Source: Betaproteobacteria bacterium (GTDB lineage: Bacteria; Pseudomonadota; Gammaproteobacteria; Burkholderiales; Rhodocyclaceae). Taken from it: a stretch of DNA of 64,000 nt. The stretch lies in contig JACRAR010000052.1 in the NCBI GenBank assembly GCA_016234745.1, positions 1 to 64,000 of the forward strand. The letters are read 5' to 3'. A program made the translations under genes and the position numbers. Positions within the stretch are counted from its first letter, which is position 1; the number at the start of each line of letters is the position of its first letter. Of this stretch, positions 43,841-53,962 are shown in pieces. Below the pieces are notes generated by a model, which saw only the letters and a list, made by a program, of their open reading frames with translations, searched no databases and was not told the origin of the DNA.

Positions 43841-45057
43841 CTGCAGCCATGCTCGGCGAGGCCTGGGCGGCGATGGGCGCAAACCGCTTGCGCACCTTCC
43901 TCACCATGCTCGGCATGGTCATCGGCGTCGGTGCGGTGATCCTGATGCTGGCGGTGGGACAGGGCGCCCAGCAGCAAGTTCAAGCTTCGATTGCCTCTAT
44001 GGGCAGCAATTTATTCATCATTTTGTCCGGTTCCGTGACTTCCGGCGGCGTGCGCATGGGTGGCGGCGCCACGCCGACGCTGACCCTGCTCGATGCCCAG
44101 GCCATTGAAGAACTGCCTTCGGTCGCTGCCGTGGCGCCGTCATCGCCGGGCACCGCGCAAATGGTGTATGGCCCCAACAACTGGAGCACCCAGGTGATCG
44201 GCACCACGCCGAGCTTTCTCACGGTGCGCGACTGGCGGCTGGAGGAAGGTTTCCCGTTTACCGAATCCGACATTCGCTCAGCAACGCGTGTTGCCCTGCT
44301 GGGAAAGACCGTGGCGCAGAATCTGTTCGGCGACGAGGATCCGGTTGGCAAGACCATCCGCATCAAAAACAGTCCCTATGTCGTCCTCGGCGTCCTGGCC
44401 GGCAAGGGACAAAGCCTCGACGGGCGCGACCAGGACGACACGGTGATCGTTCCCGTCACGACCGCCCAGCGCAAGCTGTTCGGCTCGCAGTTTGTCGGCA
44501 CGGTGCGCTTCATCATGGTCCAGGCTGAATCCGCCGAAGCGATGCCGACGGTGGAGAAATCCATGAACGAACTGCTACGGCAGCGCCATCGCATTCGCGA
44601 GGGTGCCGACAGCGATTTTTCGGTGCGCAACCTCACTGCAGTCGCCAATACCGCTGCCGAAACCGCCCAGGTGATGTCGCTGATGCTCGGCGCGATTGCC
44701 TCGGTGTCATTGCTTGTCGGCGGCATCGGCATCATGAACATCATGCTGGTATCGGTGACCGAGCGTACCCGGGAAATCGGCATTCGCATGGCGATCGGCG
44801 CCTGCGGCCGGGACATCCTGCTGCAGTTCCTGCTCGAGGCCATCATCATCTCGGTGATCGGCTGCCTGATCGGGGTTGGCCTGGGAGTCGGCGGCGCGCT
44901 GATCGTCAACAAAGTCAGCGGCATGACGGTGGTGGTGACGATCGGTTCGATCGTCATGTCTTTCGTGGTTGCCGCCACGGTCGGCATATTCTTCGGCTGG
45001 TATCCGGCGCGCAAGGCCGCCGGCATGAAGCCGATCGATGCCCTCCGCTATCAATAA
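43837..45057 (+). CDS. ABC transporter permease, MacB type
   Basis: The first membrane helix (RTFLTMLGMVIGVGAVILMLAV) is followed by a large periplasmic domain (about residues 50-280) and three C-terminal helices (SLMLGAIASVSLLVGGIGIM, FLLEAIIISVIGCLIGVGLG, VTIGSIVMSFVVAATVGIFF), the standard MacB permease topology. The FGWYPARKAAGMKPIDALRY ending is diagnostic. With the adaptor, ATPase and TolC channel it forms a MacAB-TolC-type exporter for a macrolide, peptide or heme-like compound, the substrate being unknown. Its stop codon TAA is also the left flank of a 151-bp repeat element. Confidence 0.9.
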   Translation: MTAAMLGEAWAAMGANRLRTFLTMLGMVIGVGAVILMLAVGQGAQQQVQASIASMGSNLFIILSGSVTSGGVRMGGGATPTLTLLDAQAIEELPSVAAVAPSSPGTAQMVYGPNNWSTQVIGTTPSFLTVRDWRLEEGFPFTESDIRSATRVALLGKTVAQNLFGDEDPVGKTIRIKNSPYVVLGVLAGKGQSLDGRDQDDTVIVPVTTAQRKLFGSQFVGTVRFIMVQAESAEAMPTVEKSMNELLRQRHRIREGADSDFSVRNLTAVANTAAETAQVMSLMLGAIASVSLLVGGIGIMNIMLVSVTERTREIGIRMAIGACGRDILLQFLLEAIIISVIGCLIGVGLGVGGALIVNKVSGMTVVVTIGSIVMSFVVAATVGIFFGWYPARKAAGMKPIDALRYQ

Positions 45058-45208
45058 TTCCATGCATAAATCAGCCGTGACTTTGTCCCCCAAGGGGACT
45101 TCCTTCGGGGCGTCGCTTCGCCTTGCCGTGCTACTTGCACTGTCCCACAGGGATTTCCTGCGGTCATCTTCGGCTTGTCTTCGCGTCACGACCGATTTAT
45201 GCACGGAA
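45058..45208. mobile_element. MITE-like element with 24-bp imperfect terminal inverted repeats
   Basis: The left end (45058-45081, starting TTCCATGCATAAATCA) and the right end (45185-45208, ending TTATGCACGGAA) are inverted copies with 21 of 24 positions matching. The element is flanked by TAA on both sides (45055-45057, which is the permease stop codon, and 45209-45211), a possible 3-bp target duplication. Inside are the hairpins GTCCCC-CAA-GGGGAC (45085-45099) and a shorter one (TGTCCC/GGGA). It codes for nothing, and fits a small non-autonomous element mobilised by a transposase elsewhere. It could also act as a terminator between the convergent genes. Confidence 0.65.
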
Positions 45209-45218
45209 TAAAATTATG

Positions 45219-45701
45219 TTAGTTGTCTGCCTGCCAATGCCCGGACTTGCCACCAGCCTTCTCAAGCAGCCGAATCTCCTCGATGCGCATGCCGCGGTCG
45301 ACGGCCTTGCACATGTCGTAAATGGTGAGCAGGCCGACGCTGACTGCGGTCAGCGCTTCCATTTCGACGCCGGTGCGGCCAACCGTCTCGGCGGTGACTT
45401 CGCAGGCGATACGGCAATGCGGCGCATCGATGCTGAATTCGACGCCGACGTGGGTGAGTGCGAGCGGATGACACAGCGGAATCAGATCGCCGGTGCGCTT
45501 GGTGGCCTGGATCGCGGCGATGCGCGCGATCCCCAGCACGTCGCCTTTCTTGGCGCTGCCGGACTGGATCAGCGCCAGCGTGGCGGCCTGCATGGCGATG
45601 CTGCCCCTGGCCCGGGCAATTCGGTGGGTCTCGGCTTTTTCCGTGACATCCACCATGTGTGCCTGGCCGGCGGGATCAAAATGAGTCAGTGGCGAGTGCA
45701 T
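45219..45701 (-). CDS. moaC: cyclic pyranopterin monophosphate synthase
   Basis: The protein has the MoaC signatures: [40 protein letters not shown] (the active-site lysines and conserved histidine), [20 protein letters not shown] and [12 protein letters not shown]. It forms cyclic pyranopterin monophosphate in molybdenum-cofactor synthesis. The 160-residue length fits. The ATG at 45701 follows GGAG ten bases upstream; the longer frame beyond it is the antisense of the BepA-like gene. The gene is divergent from that protease. A molybdoenzyme elsewhere in the genome is implied but not visible here. Confidence 0.93.
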   Translation of the reverse strand: MHSPLTHFDPAGQAHMVDVTEKAETHRIARARGSIAMQAATLALIQSGSAKKGDVLGIARIAAIQATKRTGDLIPLCHPLALTHVGVEFSIDAPHCRIACEVTAETVGRTGVEMEALTAVSVGLLTIYDMCKAVDRGMRIEEIRLLEKAGGKSGHWQADN

Positions 45702-45785
45702 AACAAGACTTCTCCAATGAATGCAGCCTGGGATCGCTGCGGTCCGACCGCGGAACGATAGTCCAAAACGGCTATCATAAGCAAC

Positions 45786-47255
45786 ATGCGCATTAAAACT
45801 TTCCTGCTTACTTTCCTGCCTATTCTGTGCCTGGCGCCCGCGGTTCTGGCCGAGGGCCTGCCCGATCTGGGCGAGGTTTCCCAGGCGGATTTTTCTCCCA
45901 TTATGGAAAAGCATGTCGGCGAAACCATCATGCGGGAGATTCGGCTGCATGAGCCCAGCTATGTTTTCGATCCGGAAATCAGCGGTTATCTCAACCGGCT
46001 CGGCGCGCGACTGGTGGCCAACAGTGCCGACGCGCGGCAGGACTTCGAATTCTTCATGCTGCGCGATGCCACGCTCAATGCCTTTGCCATGCCCGGCGGC
46101 TACATCGGCGTGCATAGCGGCTTGATCATGGCGGCGCAGTCGGAGTCCGAACTGGCTTCGGTGCTGGCGCACGAAATTTCACACGTGACCCAGCATCATC
46201 TGGCCCGACAGATCGGCGCGCAAAGCCAGGCACAACTGCCCATGCTGCTTTCCCTGGCAGTGGCGATCCTTGCCGCACGCGCCCATACCGGCGGCGACGT
46301 CGCCCAGGGTGCGCTGATGGCGGGACAGGCTGCCAGCATTCAGACCCAGTTGAATTATTCGCGCGACTTCGAGCGCGAAGCCGACCGTCTTGGCATCCAG
46401 CTGCTCGAGCGCAGCGGTTACGACACCCGTGGCATGGGCAGCTTCTTTGAGCGCCTGCAGAAATTTGGTCGGCTCTACGAAAACAATGCGCCGGGGTATT
46501 TGCGCACCCATCCGCTCACTACGGAACGCATCGCCGACATAGGCAACCGCATCCAGTCGCTGCCCTACCGGCAAGTGCCTGATTCGCTCGATTTTCTGCT
46601 GGTGCGCGCCAAGCTCAAGGCAGGCGAAGGCACTCCTCAGGATGCGGTAGCGGAATTCACTTCGCAATTGCACGAACGCAAATCTACCAGCGAGGTCGCC
46701 ATGCGCTATGGCCTGGCGGTAGCCTACTCGCGCGCCGGCAATTACACTGCAGCCGAGCAAGAGCTGGTCCAGATGCCCCGTCTCAAGGCCAGTTCGGCCA
46801 TGTTCGAATTGCTTGCTGCGGATCTGCGAAGGAAACAGCAGGATCTGCCCGGAGCTCTGAAAATCCTGCGCACGGCGCTGGTTCGCTATCCTCAGGAACG
46901 TGCAGTGACGTATGCGCTGATCGACACCCTGCTGGCTGCCAGTCAGGCGCAGGAAGCCTTGCGGATCTGCCAGGATGATTTGCAGATGTATCCCAGCGAT
47001 GCTTATGTGCAAGGCCTGCTGGCCAAGAGCTATGCCGCTCTCGGCATGCATTTGCAGCAGCACCGTGCCCAAGCCGAGGTGTATGTTTTGCAGGGACTGC
47101 TGCTGGAGGCGATCAGCCAGTTGCAGCTCGCGCAGAAAGCCAGCGATGGCGATTTCTACGAACATTCGCAGGTCGACGCCCGTTTGCGTGAGCTCAAGGT
47201 CAAGCAAGCTGCTGAGGCCAAGCCGAAGAAACAGGACAAGCAGGACAAACCCTGA
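45786..47255 (+). CDS. bepA: BepA-like M48 metalloprotease with TPR domain
   Basis: A signal peptide ([19 protein letters not shown]) is followed by an M48 peptidase domain with the zinc motif HEISH in [20 protein letters not shown], a glutamate in [20 protein letters not shown] and the membrane-association helices between. The C-terminal half is TPR-like ([20 protein letters not shown]). This matches BepA/YfgC, a periplasmic chaperone/protease that acts with the BAM complex on outer-membrane proteins such as LptD. The basic tail ([17 protein letters not shown]) is unusual. The length of 489 is normal. Confidence 0.88.
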   Translation: MRIKTFLLTFLPILCLAPAVLAEGLPDLGEVSQADFSPIMEKHVGETIMREIRLHEPSYVFDPEISGYLNRLGARLVANSADARQDFEFFMLRDATLNAFAMPGGYIGVHSGLIMAAQSESELASVLAHEISHVTQHHLARQIGAQSQAQLPMLLSLAVAILAARAHTGGDVAQGALMAGQAASIQTQLNYSRDFEREADRLGIQLLERSGYDTRGMGSFFERLQKFGRLYENNAPGYLRTHPLTTERIADIGNRIQSLPYRQVPDSLDFLLVRAKLKAGEGTPQDAVAEFTSQLHERKSTSEVAMRYGLAVAYSRAGNYTAAEQELVQMPRLKASSAMFELLAADLRRKQQDLPGALKILRTALVRYPQERAVTYALIDTLLAASQAQEALRICQDDLQMYPSDAYVQGLLAKSYAALGMHLQQHRAQAEVYVLQGLLLEAISQLQLAQKASDGDFYEHSQVDARLRELKVKQAAEAKPKKQDKQDKP

Positions 47256-47271
47256 GATCGTCCAGGCCGTC

Positions 47272-48090
47272 ATGAAAGACAGTATCCATACCCTCGCCCC
47301 GCAGTTGCAGCGGATCGACAGCGAACCCTACTATCAATCCATTGCCGACGAGGTGACCTTGTTCGAGGCCGCCGCCGCGCGCTGTCTGCCGGTGTTGTTG
47401 AAAGGTCCGACCGGCTGCGGCAAAACCCGTTTTGTCGAACATATGGCCTGGCGCCTCAAACGGCCGCTGGTCACGGTGGCTTGTCACGATGACCTGACCA
47501 CGGCCGATCTGGTCGGCCGTTACCTGATCGTCGGCAATGAAACCGTCTGGGTGGATGGTCCGCTCACCGCCGCCGTGCGTGCCGGCGCCATATGTTATCT
47601 GGATGAACTCGTCGAAGCGCGCAAGGACACCATCGTGGTGATTCATCCGCTTGCCGATGCGCGCCGGGTGTTGGCCGTGGACAAGCGCGGCGAAATGGTC
47701 GCAGCGCCGGCTTCCTTCATGCTCGTGGTTTCATACAACCCCGGTTATCAGAGCGTACTGAAGGAGATCAAGCCGAGCACCCGGCAACGTTTCGTGGCAC
47801 TTGATTTCGATTACCCCGAGGCCGCCGTCGAGGCGGGCATCGTTGCCCGCGAAGGCGGCGTCGATACCGAGATGGCGAAACGGCTGGTCAAGCTCGGTGA
47901 ACTTACGCGCAACCTCAAGGGAGCCGGCCTCGACGAAGGCGCCAGCACGCGCCTGTTGATCCATGCAGCGCAACTCATCGCCGCCGGCATCGCGCCTGCG
48001 GCAGCCTGCACTGCCGCGGTGGCGCGGGCGCTGTGCGATGACGCGGACATGACCGATACGCTCGATGACCTCGTCCGGGCAGTTTTCTAG
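47272..48090 (+). CDS. MoxR-type AAA+ ATPase, CbbQ/NirQ/NorQ family
   Basis: The protein has Walker [15 protein letters not shown], Walker [15 protein letters not shown] and a sensor region ([20 protein letters not shown]) followed by the family tail with [20 protein letters not shown]. CbbQ and NorQ proteins form hexamers with a VWA partner and remodel RubisCO or nitric oxide reductase. The ATG at 47272 is chosen; the longer frame from 46975 is antisense-like extension into the protease gene. It overlaps the VWA gene by 26 bases. No RubisCO or nor structural gene is in the window. Confidence 0.88.
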   Translation: MKDSIHTLAPQLQRIDSEPYYQSIADEVTLFEAAAARCLPVLLKGPTGCGKTRFVEHMAWRLKRPLVTVACHDDLTTADLVGRYLIVGNETVWVDGPLTAAVRAGAICYLDELVEARKDTIVVIHPLADARRVLAVDKRGEMVAAPASFMLVVSYNPGYQSVLKEIKPSTRQRFVALDFDYPEAAVEAGIVAREGGVDTEMAKRLVKLGELTRNLKGAGLDEGASTRLLIHAAQLIAAGIAPAAACTAAVARALCDDADMTDTLDDLVRAVF

Positions 48091-50176
48091 CTCTTCCGCG
48101 AGACGCTTGTTCGCTGCGGAGCTTGAGTCGCAACTCAACGCCATCCTTTTCGCTTCACCTTCGCATCGTTCGGCGGCGGGTATCGCCGCCGAACTTGAAG
48201 CGCTCCCGAGATCGCAGCAGGAGAAGCTGTTGGCATGGGCCGCAACCGCTGCGCAGACTGACGCGGAAATCGGCCACTTGATGGTGACCCTTGCGCCACT
48301 GGCGTTTGCCCGGTTTGATGCAGCGGGATTCGATGCCTGGGCGTTGGCCGGACTGGATGCTTACGATCACGACGGTGCCGAAGCGGCCAAAGTCCTTCTG
48401 GGCGATCTGGAAAGCTTTGGTACAAGGTTTGACGGTGGGAAGTCATTCGTGCGATTCGCTGACATCGAGCCGCGCCTGTCACGCTTCCTGCAAGGACTCT
48501 CCGGTCGTCCGCTGAGTCTGGGCATCAGCAGCAAAACTGGCGCCTGGACGGACAGCGAAACCATTTTCCTGCCCCCGCAACTTGAAGGGTTTGCTGACAC
48601 CGCTGCTGGAAAGGAAAAGTATCAGGTACTGGCAGTGATGTTGTGGGCACAGACGTTCTTCGGTACTTTCGGTTCGGCCAACATCGATCTTGCCGCCGCG
48701 CTTCAGCCCTGGACGGAAACTCCTGAACAGCAGCGTGCCGTGGATTGGCTGGCAGCGCTCGAAGCGGTTCGTCTCGAGGCGAGAATATCGCTCGATTTGC
48801 CCGGGTTGGGGCGGCGCATCGCCGCTGTGCGTGGCCAGTGGCCGACTTCTTTGGAAAACTGGGTACAGCGGCTTGAACGTCCGGCGGCAACGCTTGCCGA
48901 CAGCCTCGCCGCACTGACCGAATGCATGTCTGGAAATCTCGCGGCACCGCAACTGCCCCACGCCGTTCTGCTCGACCCGGCGGCCGCCTTGAAAATCCGC
49001 GCAGCACGGATGGAACGCGATCAGGTCGTGCTGAAACGCGCAATTAATGCGCTGAAGGGCAGCAGCGGCCGTTCCGGACAACGCGATCCAAACATGGTTC
49101 CTCTTGCCGCTGTCGGTGCTGAAGCTGCGCCGGGTGCTTTGGATGAATCCGCAATCCTGCCCCCCGAAGCGCAAGCCGCAGCACTATCCCTGCAGCAGGA
49201 TCTGGGCGAACTGCCGCCCGAGTTTCAGGTTCCGGCCGGTACAGGGGCATGGCGGCCGACTCGGCAAGATGCCACCGGAGAATGCTCAACCAGCTCGAAC
49301 GAACCCGACCGGCGCTATGACGAATGGGATTACCGGCGCAAGGCCTATCGGCGTGGCTGGTGCCATTTGTTCGAAGCCGATGTGCCGGCAGGTGCCGCGG
49401 GCTATGTCGAGGACGTTCGGCAAAGGTATGCCGCCTTGATTCGCCAGTTGCGGCGACGCTTTGAGTTATTGCGCGGTGAGGATCGCCTGCTCGGGCGTCA
49501 GCCCGAAGGTGATGAGATCGATGTCGACGCCATGGTCGATGCCTTGGCCGACCGGCGCAGCGGCGCCGAGCCATCAACCCGGGTGTTCCGTCGGCGCATT
49601 CGCAACCAGCGCTCGCTGGCGGCAATGTTCATGGTCGACATGAGCGGCTCGACCAAGGGCTGGGTCAATGATGCCGAACGCGAAGCCCTGGTGATGCTCT
49701 GCGAATCGCTTGAATCGCTTGGCGACGCCTATGCCATCTACGGTTTTTCCGGGTGGACCAGAACACGTTGCGACATCTACCGGGTCAAGCGTTTCGATGA
49801 ACGCTACGACCAAGACGTATGCGCGCGGATCGCCGGGATCGAAGCCAAGGATTACACGCGCATGGGCGTGGCGATCCGCCACCTCACGCAACTGCTGCTG
49901 CATCAGCCGGCGCGCCACCGCCTGCTGGTGACCTTGTCGGACGGGCGTCCCGATGATTACGGTGACGAATACCGCGGCCACTACGGCGTCGAAGACACCC
50001 GCCGCGCCTTGCAGGAGGCCAGGGAACAGGGCGTGCGCAGCTATTGCATCACCATCGACCGGCATGGCGCCGATTATTTGGGGCACATGTATGGCGCTGC
50101 GCGCTACACGGTGCTAGACGACGTCAAGAAGCTGCCGCTGAAAATCACCGACATTTATCGCCGCCTGGCGAGCTGA
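48065..50176 (+). CDS. VWA-domain protein of CbbO/NorD type
   Basis: The C-terminal VWA domain (residues about 515-700) holds the MIDAS in [20 protein letters not shown] (DxSxS), a conserved threonine in [15 protein letters not shown] and the aspartate in [16 protein letters not shown]. The N-terminal 500 residues are helical, as in CbbO and NorD proteins. The partner AAA+ ATPase is encoded directly upstream with a 26-base overlap. Together they would form an activator/maturation complex. The exact target (RubisCO or an unrelated metalloenzyme) is unknown. At 703 residues the size is in the family range. Confidence 0.85.
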   Translation: MTSSGQFSSSSARRLFAAELESQLNAILFASPSHRSAAGIAAELEALPRSQQEKLLAWAATAAQTDAEIGHLMVTLAPLAFARFDAAGFDAWALAGLDAYDHDGAEAAKVLLGDLESFGTRFDGGKSFVRFADIEPRLSRFLQGLSGRPLSLGISSKTGAWTDSETIFLPPQLEGFADTAAGKEKYQVLAVMLWAQTFFGTFGSANIDLAAALQPWTETPEQQRAVDWLAALEAVRLEARISLDLPGLGRRIAAVRGQWPTSLENWVQRLERPAATLADSLAALTECMSGNLAAPQLPHAVLLDPAAALKIRAARMERDQVVLKRAINALKGSSGRSGQRDPNMVPLAAVGAEAAPGALDESAILPPEAQAAALSLQQDLGELPPEFQVPAGTGAWRPTRQDATGECSTSSNEPDRRYDEWDYRRKAYRRGWCHLFEADVPAGAAGYVEDVRQRYAALIRQLRRRFELLRGEDRLLGRQPEGDEIDVDAMVDALADRRSGAEPSTRVFRRRIRNQRSLAAMFMVDMSGSTKGWVNDAEREALVMLCESLESLGDAYAIYGFSGWTRTRCDIYRVKRFDERYDQDVCARIAGIEAKDYTRMGVAIRHLTQLLLHQPARHRLLVTLSDGRPDDYGDEYRGHYGVEDTRRALQEAREQGVRSYCITIDRHGADYLGHMYGAARYTVLDDVKKLPLKITDIYRRLAS

Positions 50177-50190
50177 CCTGGATAGAGATC

Positions 50191-50760
50191 TTAAGGTTTT
50201 TCGAGCGCATGTTTGCGCCGGAGTATTTCCTGGCGCATCTCGGTAAACTGTTCGCGCGTTTCGCTTGTGATGAATTTTGGACCGATCAGCGGCGGAATCC
50301 AGACATTCGAAATCGAATCCGAATGGTGATGGATGCGTGTGCGACCATTCTCCAGGATCAATTCCGTGGTTCCCTCGAACCTTTTCAAATTGCCGCTGAG
50401 CTGGCGGGTGCGGATCAGTTCGAAGGGTGACAACCGTATTTCACGCACCGATTCGAATTCGAAACTCAAGGGACCGACGCTGGCTTTACCTTTCTGCGCA
50501 ACCGTGAGCAGATTGCCTTCGCGCGACAGGACCTGGCTTGAGGACAGGTTGGAAATGAATTCCGGCATGTGCGCGAAGTCGGTCAAGACGGCCCACACTT
50601 CAGGCGGTGTGGCGGAAACGGTGAGGCTGACATCGGCATGGACGGCAGCGCCATCGACCTGGATCCGGATTTCAATGTCGTCCGGGGAGACTGCTTCTGC
50701 ACCCGTCGGCAGCAGCCATAGTAGAACCAACAGCAGTCGGGGGCGAATCCAGTACAACAT
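50191..50760 (-). CDS. SRPBCC/START-like domain protein with signal peptide
   Basis: An N-terminal signal peptide (IRPRLLLVLLWLLPTGAEA) precedes a polyketide-cyclase/SRPBCC fold: VHADVSLTVSATPPEVWAVL, the TDFAHMPEFISNLSSSQVLS strand and helix, and NLKRFEGTTELILENGRTRI. Such proteins bind hydrophobic ligands in a deep cavity. A periplasmic lipid or quinone-related role is a guess. The gene converges on the VWA gene with a 14-base gap and no visible terminator. The start ATG is followed by a normal signal sequence, so the gene call is firm although the role is not. Confidence 0.75.
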   Translation of the reverse strand: MLYWIRPRLLLVLLWLLPTGAEAVSPDDIEIRIQVDGAAVHADVSLTVSATPPEVWAVLTDFAHMPEFISNLSSSQVLSREGNLLTVAQKGKASVGPLSFEFESVREIRLSPFELIRTRQLSGNLKRFEGTTELILENGRTRIHHHSDSISNVWIPPLIGPKFITSETREQFTEMRQEILRRKHALEKP

Positions 50761-50848
50761 GCCCGGATCTTATGACATTGTGTCCTCCCGGGCAATCACA
50801 AACCCCTTGGCGAATATAATCGCCACCTTTTCATCCGCGGGATAGGCC

Positions 50849-52168
50849 ATGCCACTTGCCAGCATCGAATCGCTCGACCAGGAAGGTCGTGGCGTCGCCC
50901 ATGTCGACGGCAAGGCGATTTTCATTGAAGGTGCATTGCCCGGCGAACTGGTCGAGTACGCCAGCTATAAACGCAAGCCGAGTTACGAACAGGCCAGGGC
51001 GACGCGTATTTTGAAGTCCAGTTCCCAGCGTAGCAAGCCGCGCTGCCCGCACTTTGGTGTTTGCGGCGGATGCAGCATGCAGCATATCGAGCCGGCGGCG
51101 CAGGCGGCAGCCAAGCAGCGCGTCCTGGAAAATGCCTTCTGGCATCTGGCGCGACTGAACCCGGAGGAACTTTATCCGGTGATTTACGGACCGGCCTGGG
51201 AGTATCGCTATCGGGCGCGGCTGTCAGTGCGCTGCGTGCCCAAAAAGGGCGGAACCTTGGTAGGCTTCCACGAGTGCCACAGCAGCTACGTCGCCGACAT
51301 GGACAGTTGCAACGTGCTGCCGCAGAAGATATCCCTGCTGCTTCTGCCTTTGCGCCGGTTGATCGACGGCCTGTCGCGCCCGGACCGCCTGCCGCAAATC
51401 GAAGTGTCGATCGGGGATGTCCGCGCCAAAGGTCAATGCGTACTGGTGCTGCGCATCCTCGAATCTTTGACGGCGGAGGATCAGGCAGCCTTGCGCGGTT
51501 TTGCCGATCATCATGACATTGTGCTTTTTCTGCAGCCGGGCGGACCCGCCACGGCAGCCCTGTTTCATCCGCAGGACGCGTCGCCGCTGGCCTACGCGCT
51601 GCCGGAATTCGGCGTTGAGTTACGCTTTCGTCCCACCGATTTCACCCAGGTCAATCAGTCCATCAACCGCATGCTGGTGCGCCGGGCGATGGCGTTGCTC
51701 GCGCCGCAGGCAAGGGAACGCATCGCCGACATGTTCTGCGGCCTCGGCAATTTCTCCCTGCCGATCGCTCGCTGTGGCGCGGAAGTCATCGGCATAGAGG
51801 GCAACCAGGCGCTGGTCGAGCAAGCCAGCGCCAATGCGCAGCTGAATCGTCTTGAGACAAGTTGTGAATTTCAGGTGGCCAACCTGTTTGAAGCGACGCC
51901 GGAGAGCCTGGCTGCGCTTGGGCGCATGGACAAGATGCTGATCGACCCGCCGCGCGAGGGTGCCATTGCACTGGTCAAAGCTATTGGTGGAATGGGATCG
52001 GCTGCGCCGGCACGCATTGTTTATGTGTCATGCAATCCCGCCACGCTGGCGCGGGATGCGGGTGTGCTGGTGCATGAATTCGGTTACCGGCTGCGCGGTG
52101 CCGGCATCGCCAACATGTTTCCACAGACTTCGCATGTTGAATCAATTGCGCTATTCGAAAGACAGTAG
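50849..52168 (+). CDS. rlmD: 23S rRNA (uracil-C5)-methyltransferase RlmD
   Basis: The N-terminal TRAM domain (LASIESLDQEGRGVAHVDGK) is followed by the iron-sulfur cysteines in CPHFGVCGGCSMQHI, the SAM-binding MFCGLGNFSLPIA and the catalytic cysteine in VYVSCNPATLARDA. RlmD methylates U1939 of 23S rRNA and requires the 4Fe-4S cluster. The 439-residue length fits. The gene is divergent from the SRPBCC gene and is followed by a bidirectional terminator hairpin. Confidence 0.93.
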   Translation: MPLASIESLDQEGRGVAHVDGKAIFIEGALPGELVEYASYKRKPSYEQARATRILKSSSQRSKPRCPHFGVCGGCSMQHIEPAAQAAAKQRVLENAFWHLARLNPEELYPVIYGPAWEYRYRARLSVRCVPKKGGTLVGFHECHSSYVADMDSCNVLPQKISLLLLPLRRLIDGLSRPDRLPQIEVSIGDVRAKGQCVLVLRILESLTAEDQAALRGFADHHDIVLFLQPGGPATAALFHPQDASPLAYALPEFGVELRFRPTDFTQVNQSINRMLVRRAMALLAPQARERIADMFCGLGNFSLPIARCGAEVIGIEGNQALVEQASANAQLNRLETSCEFQVANLFEATPESLAALGRMDKMLIDPPREGAIALVKAIGGMGSAAPARIVYVSCNPATLARDAGVLVHEFGYRLRGAGIANMFPQTSHVESIALFERQ

Positions 52169-52176
52169 CGCAAAGA

Positions 52177-52200
52177 AAAAGGCGACCGAAGTCGCCTTTT
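52177..52200. terminator. bidirectional rho-independent terminator
   Basis: The hairpin AAAAGGCGAC-CGAA-GTCGCCTTTT has a perfect stem of ten pairs with a four-base loop. The A-run on one side and T-run on the other let it end both the rlmD transcript and the convergent Bax-inhibitor-1 gene transcript, which ends 20 bases away. Confidence 0.88.
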
Positions 52201-52220
52201 GGATGATGGTTTGAACAACT

Positions 52221-52925
52221 TCAGTCGCGCTGGCCGGTGAAAGCCATGAGCAGGCTCAGCAGATTGACGAAAATGTTGTAGATGTCCAGATAAACCTTGA
52301 GGGTGGCGCTGATGTAGTTGGTCTCGCCGCCCTGCACGATGCTGTTGATGTCGAACAGGATGTAGGCCGAAAAAATTGCCACCGCCAGCGCCGAGATGAC
52401 CACCGAAAGCAGCGGGATCTGGAAGAAGGCATTCGCCAGCGCCGCAACCAGGATCAGGATCATGCCGGCAAACAGGAATTTCCCGAGATTGCTGAAATCA
52501 CGCTTGGTGGTCGAGGCGATGCCCGCCAGGGTGACGAAGATGGCGCCAGTGCCGCCAGCGGCAAGGGCGATCAGCGTGCCGCCATTGGACAGACCCAGGG
52601 CAACTCGCAGGATGCCTGACAGCATCAACCCCATGAAGAACGTGAAGCCCAGCAGTAGTGCCACGCCGAGGCCGCTGTTCTTGTTCTTTTCGATGCCCCA
52701 CATGAAGCCCCAGGCAATCGCCAGGAACAGCAGGAAACTGATGACCGGGCTGCCGGCGAAGAAGGAGAAGCCGACCTGCACGCCAATCAGCGCGCCCAGC
52801 ACGGTCGGGATCATCGTCAGCGCCAGCAGGAAATAGGTGTTCCGCAGCACGCGGTGCTGCTGCAGGGATCCCTGGATGATGGTGGTTGGTGCTTGTCCCC
52901 AAGTGTGTTCGTTATTCTGTTGCAT
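52221..52925 (-). CDS. Bax inhibitor-1/YccA family membrane protein
   Basis: The 234-residue protein has seven predicted hydrophobic segments, for example YFLLALTMIPTVLGALIGVQ, FLLFLAIAWGFMWGIEKNKN, LLLGFTFFMGLMLSGILRVA and LSVVISALAVAIFSAYILFD. The last one, ending in the family-typical FSAYILFDINSIVQGG, is diagnostic of the BI-1/YccA (TMBIM) family. In E. coli, YccA restrains FtsH; others conduct calcium or protons. The C-terminal YLDIYNIFVNLLSLLMAFTG is well conserved. The gene is monocistronic between the terminator and the 229-base gap before rpsP. Confidence 0.9.
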   Translation of the reverse strand: MQQNNEHTWGQAPTTIIQGSLQQHRVLRNTYFLLALTMIPTVLGALIGVQVGFSFFAGSPVISFLLFLAIAWGFMWGIEKNKNSGLGVALLLGFTFFMGLMLSGILRVALGLSNGGTLIALAAGGTGAIFVTLAGIASTTKRDFSNLGKFLFAGMILILVAALANAFFQIPLLSVVISALAVAIFSAYILFDINSIVQGGETNYISATLKVYLDIYNIFVNLLSLLMAFTGQRD

Positions 52926-53154
52926 GGTGTTTTTTCCTCCGTTGAATGAGCCAACTGGTACTAAGACTAGCGGATCAGCCCTAAAGTTTCAATGATTGCC
53001 TGGCCATTGCCTTGTTCCTGCACCCCCTTGCGACTGGCCGGATGTCAGCCGAGGTGCCAGCTTAGTCGGGCATATGGTGTCGAATCGATTGATTTCAACA
53101 GAATTTTCGCGTATATTTCGCGGCTTTTCCGCTTCTGGATATGAGGTAAATGCA

Positions 53155-53418
53155 ATGGTTGTCATTCGTCTGGCTCGCAGTGGTGCCAAGAAGCGCCCGT
53201 TTTATAACATGGTGGTGACCGATTCGCGCAGTCGCCGCGACGGCCGCTTTGTTGAACGTATCGGTTTTTATAACCCCGTAGCTGCGGAAAATGAGCCCGG
53301 CTTGCGTGTCGACATGCAGCGGCTCAGCTATTGGCAAGGCCATGGCGCACAACTGTCGCCAACCGCCGCGCGGCTGGTGAAGAAGTTCGGCGCATCAGCG
53401 GTAGCCAAGGCCGCCTGA
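53155..53418 (+). CDS. rpsP: 30S ribosomal protein bS16
   Basis: The start [20 protein letters not shown] and the segment [20 protein letters not shown] are the standard bS16 sequence. The ATG at 53155 follows GAGGT about eight bases upstream; longer frames to 52996 are not part of the protein. The 87-residue length is normal. It heads the rpsP-rimM-trmD-rplS operon, with rimM starting 19 bases after its stop. The operon as a whole couples ribosomal protein synthesis to ribosome and tRNA maturation. The 229-base gap upstream holds no gene. Confidence 0.96.
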   Translation: MVVIRLARSGAKKRPFYNMVVTDSRSRRDGRFVERIGFYNPVAAENEPGLRVDMQRLSYWQGHGAQLSPTAARLVKKFGASAVAKAA

Positions 53419-53437
53419 ACCCGGCGAGGATGCCCCG

Positions 53438-53962
53438 ATGACCCAGGGCATGATCGTCCTGGGGCGCGTCGCCGGCGCCTACGGTCTGCAGGGTTGGGTC
53501 AAGTTGCAGCCTTATGGAGACGACTTCCCGGCTTTGGGCGAAATGCCGCAGTGGTGGCTGGGTGATGACAGCAGTGGAACGGATTGGCAACCTTGTGCTC
53601 TTGAAGACTGCAAGGCACACGGCAAGGGTTGGATAGCCAAGTTTGCCGGGATAGACGAGCGCAATGCGGCGCAAGCCCTCGATGGCAAGTTCATCGCCGC
53701 CCCGCGCGATGAGCTGCCAAAGACGGCCAAGGACGAATATTACTGGGCCGACCTGGTTGGCATGGATGTAGTGAATTTGCAGGGAGAGAGGCTGGGACAG
53801 GTGACCAGCCTGCTTTCCGGCGGTGCTCACGATGTGTTGTGCGTGCAGGAAGGTGCAGCAGGAGCAAAGCAGGAACGTCTGTTGCCCTTCGTCGCGCAGG
53901 TGGTGAAAAGTGTTGATACGGCAAGCCGCGTAATACGCGTTGATTGGGGAGGCGATTGGTGA
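53438..53962 (+). CDS. rimM: ribosome maturation factor RimM
   Basis: The two expected halves are visible: an N-terminal beta-barrel (VLGRVAGAYGLQGWVKLQPY) and a C-terminal PRC-barrel-like domain (EYYWADLVGMDVVNLQGERL, VTSLLSGGAHDVLCVQ, RLLPFVAQVVKSVDTASRVI). RimM binds uS19 and helps assemble the 30S head. At 174 residues it is of normal length. Its TGA is immediately followed by the trmD ATG. Confidence 0.94.
   Translation: MTQGMIVLGRVAGAYGLQGWVKLQPYGDDFPALGEMPQWWLGDDSSGTDWQPCALEDCKAHGKGWIAKFAGIDERNAAQALDGKFIAAPRDELPKTAKDEYYWADLVGMDVVNLQGERLGQVTSLLSGGAHDVLCVQEGAAGAKQERLLPFVAQVVKSVDTASRVIRVDWGGDW

Noticed and set aside
47272-50176. denitrification (nor) operon
   Set aside because: Only the NorQ/NorD-like activators are present; no norB, norC or other reductase gene is in the window, so the name cannot be supported.
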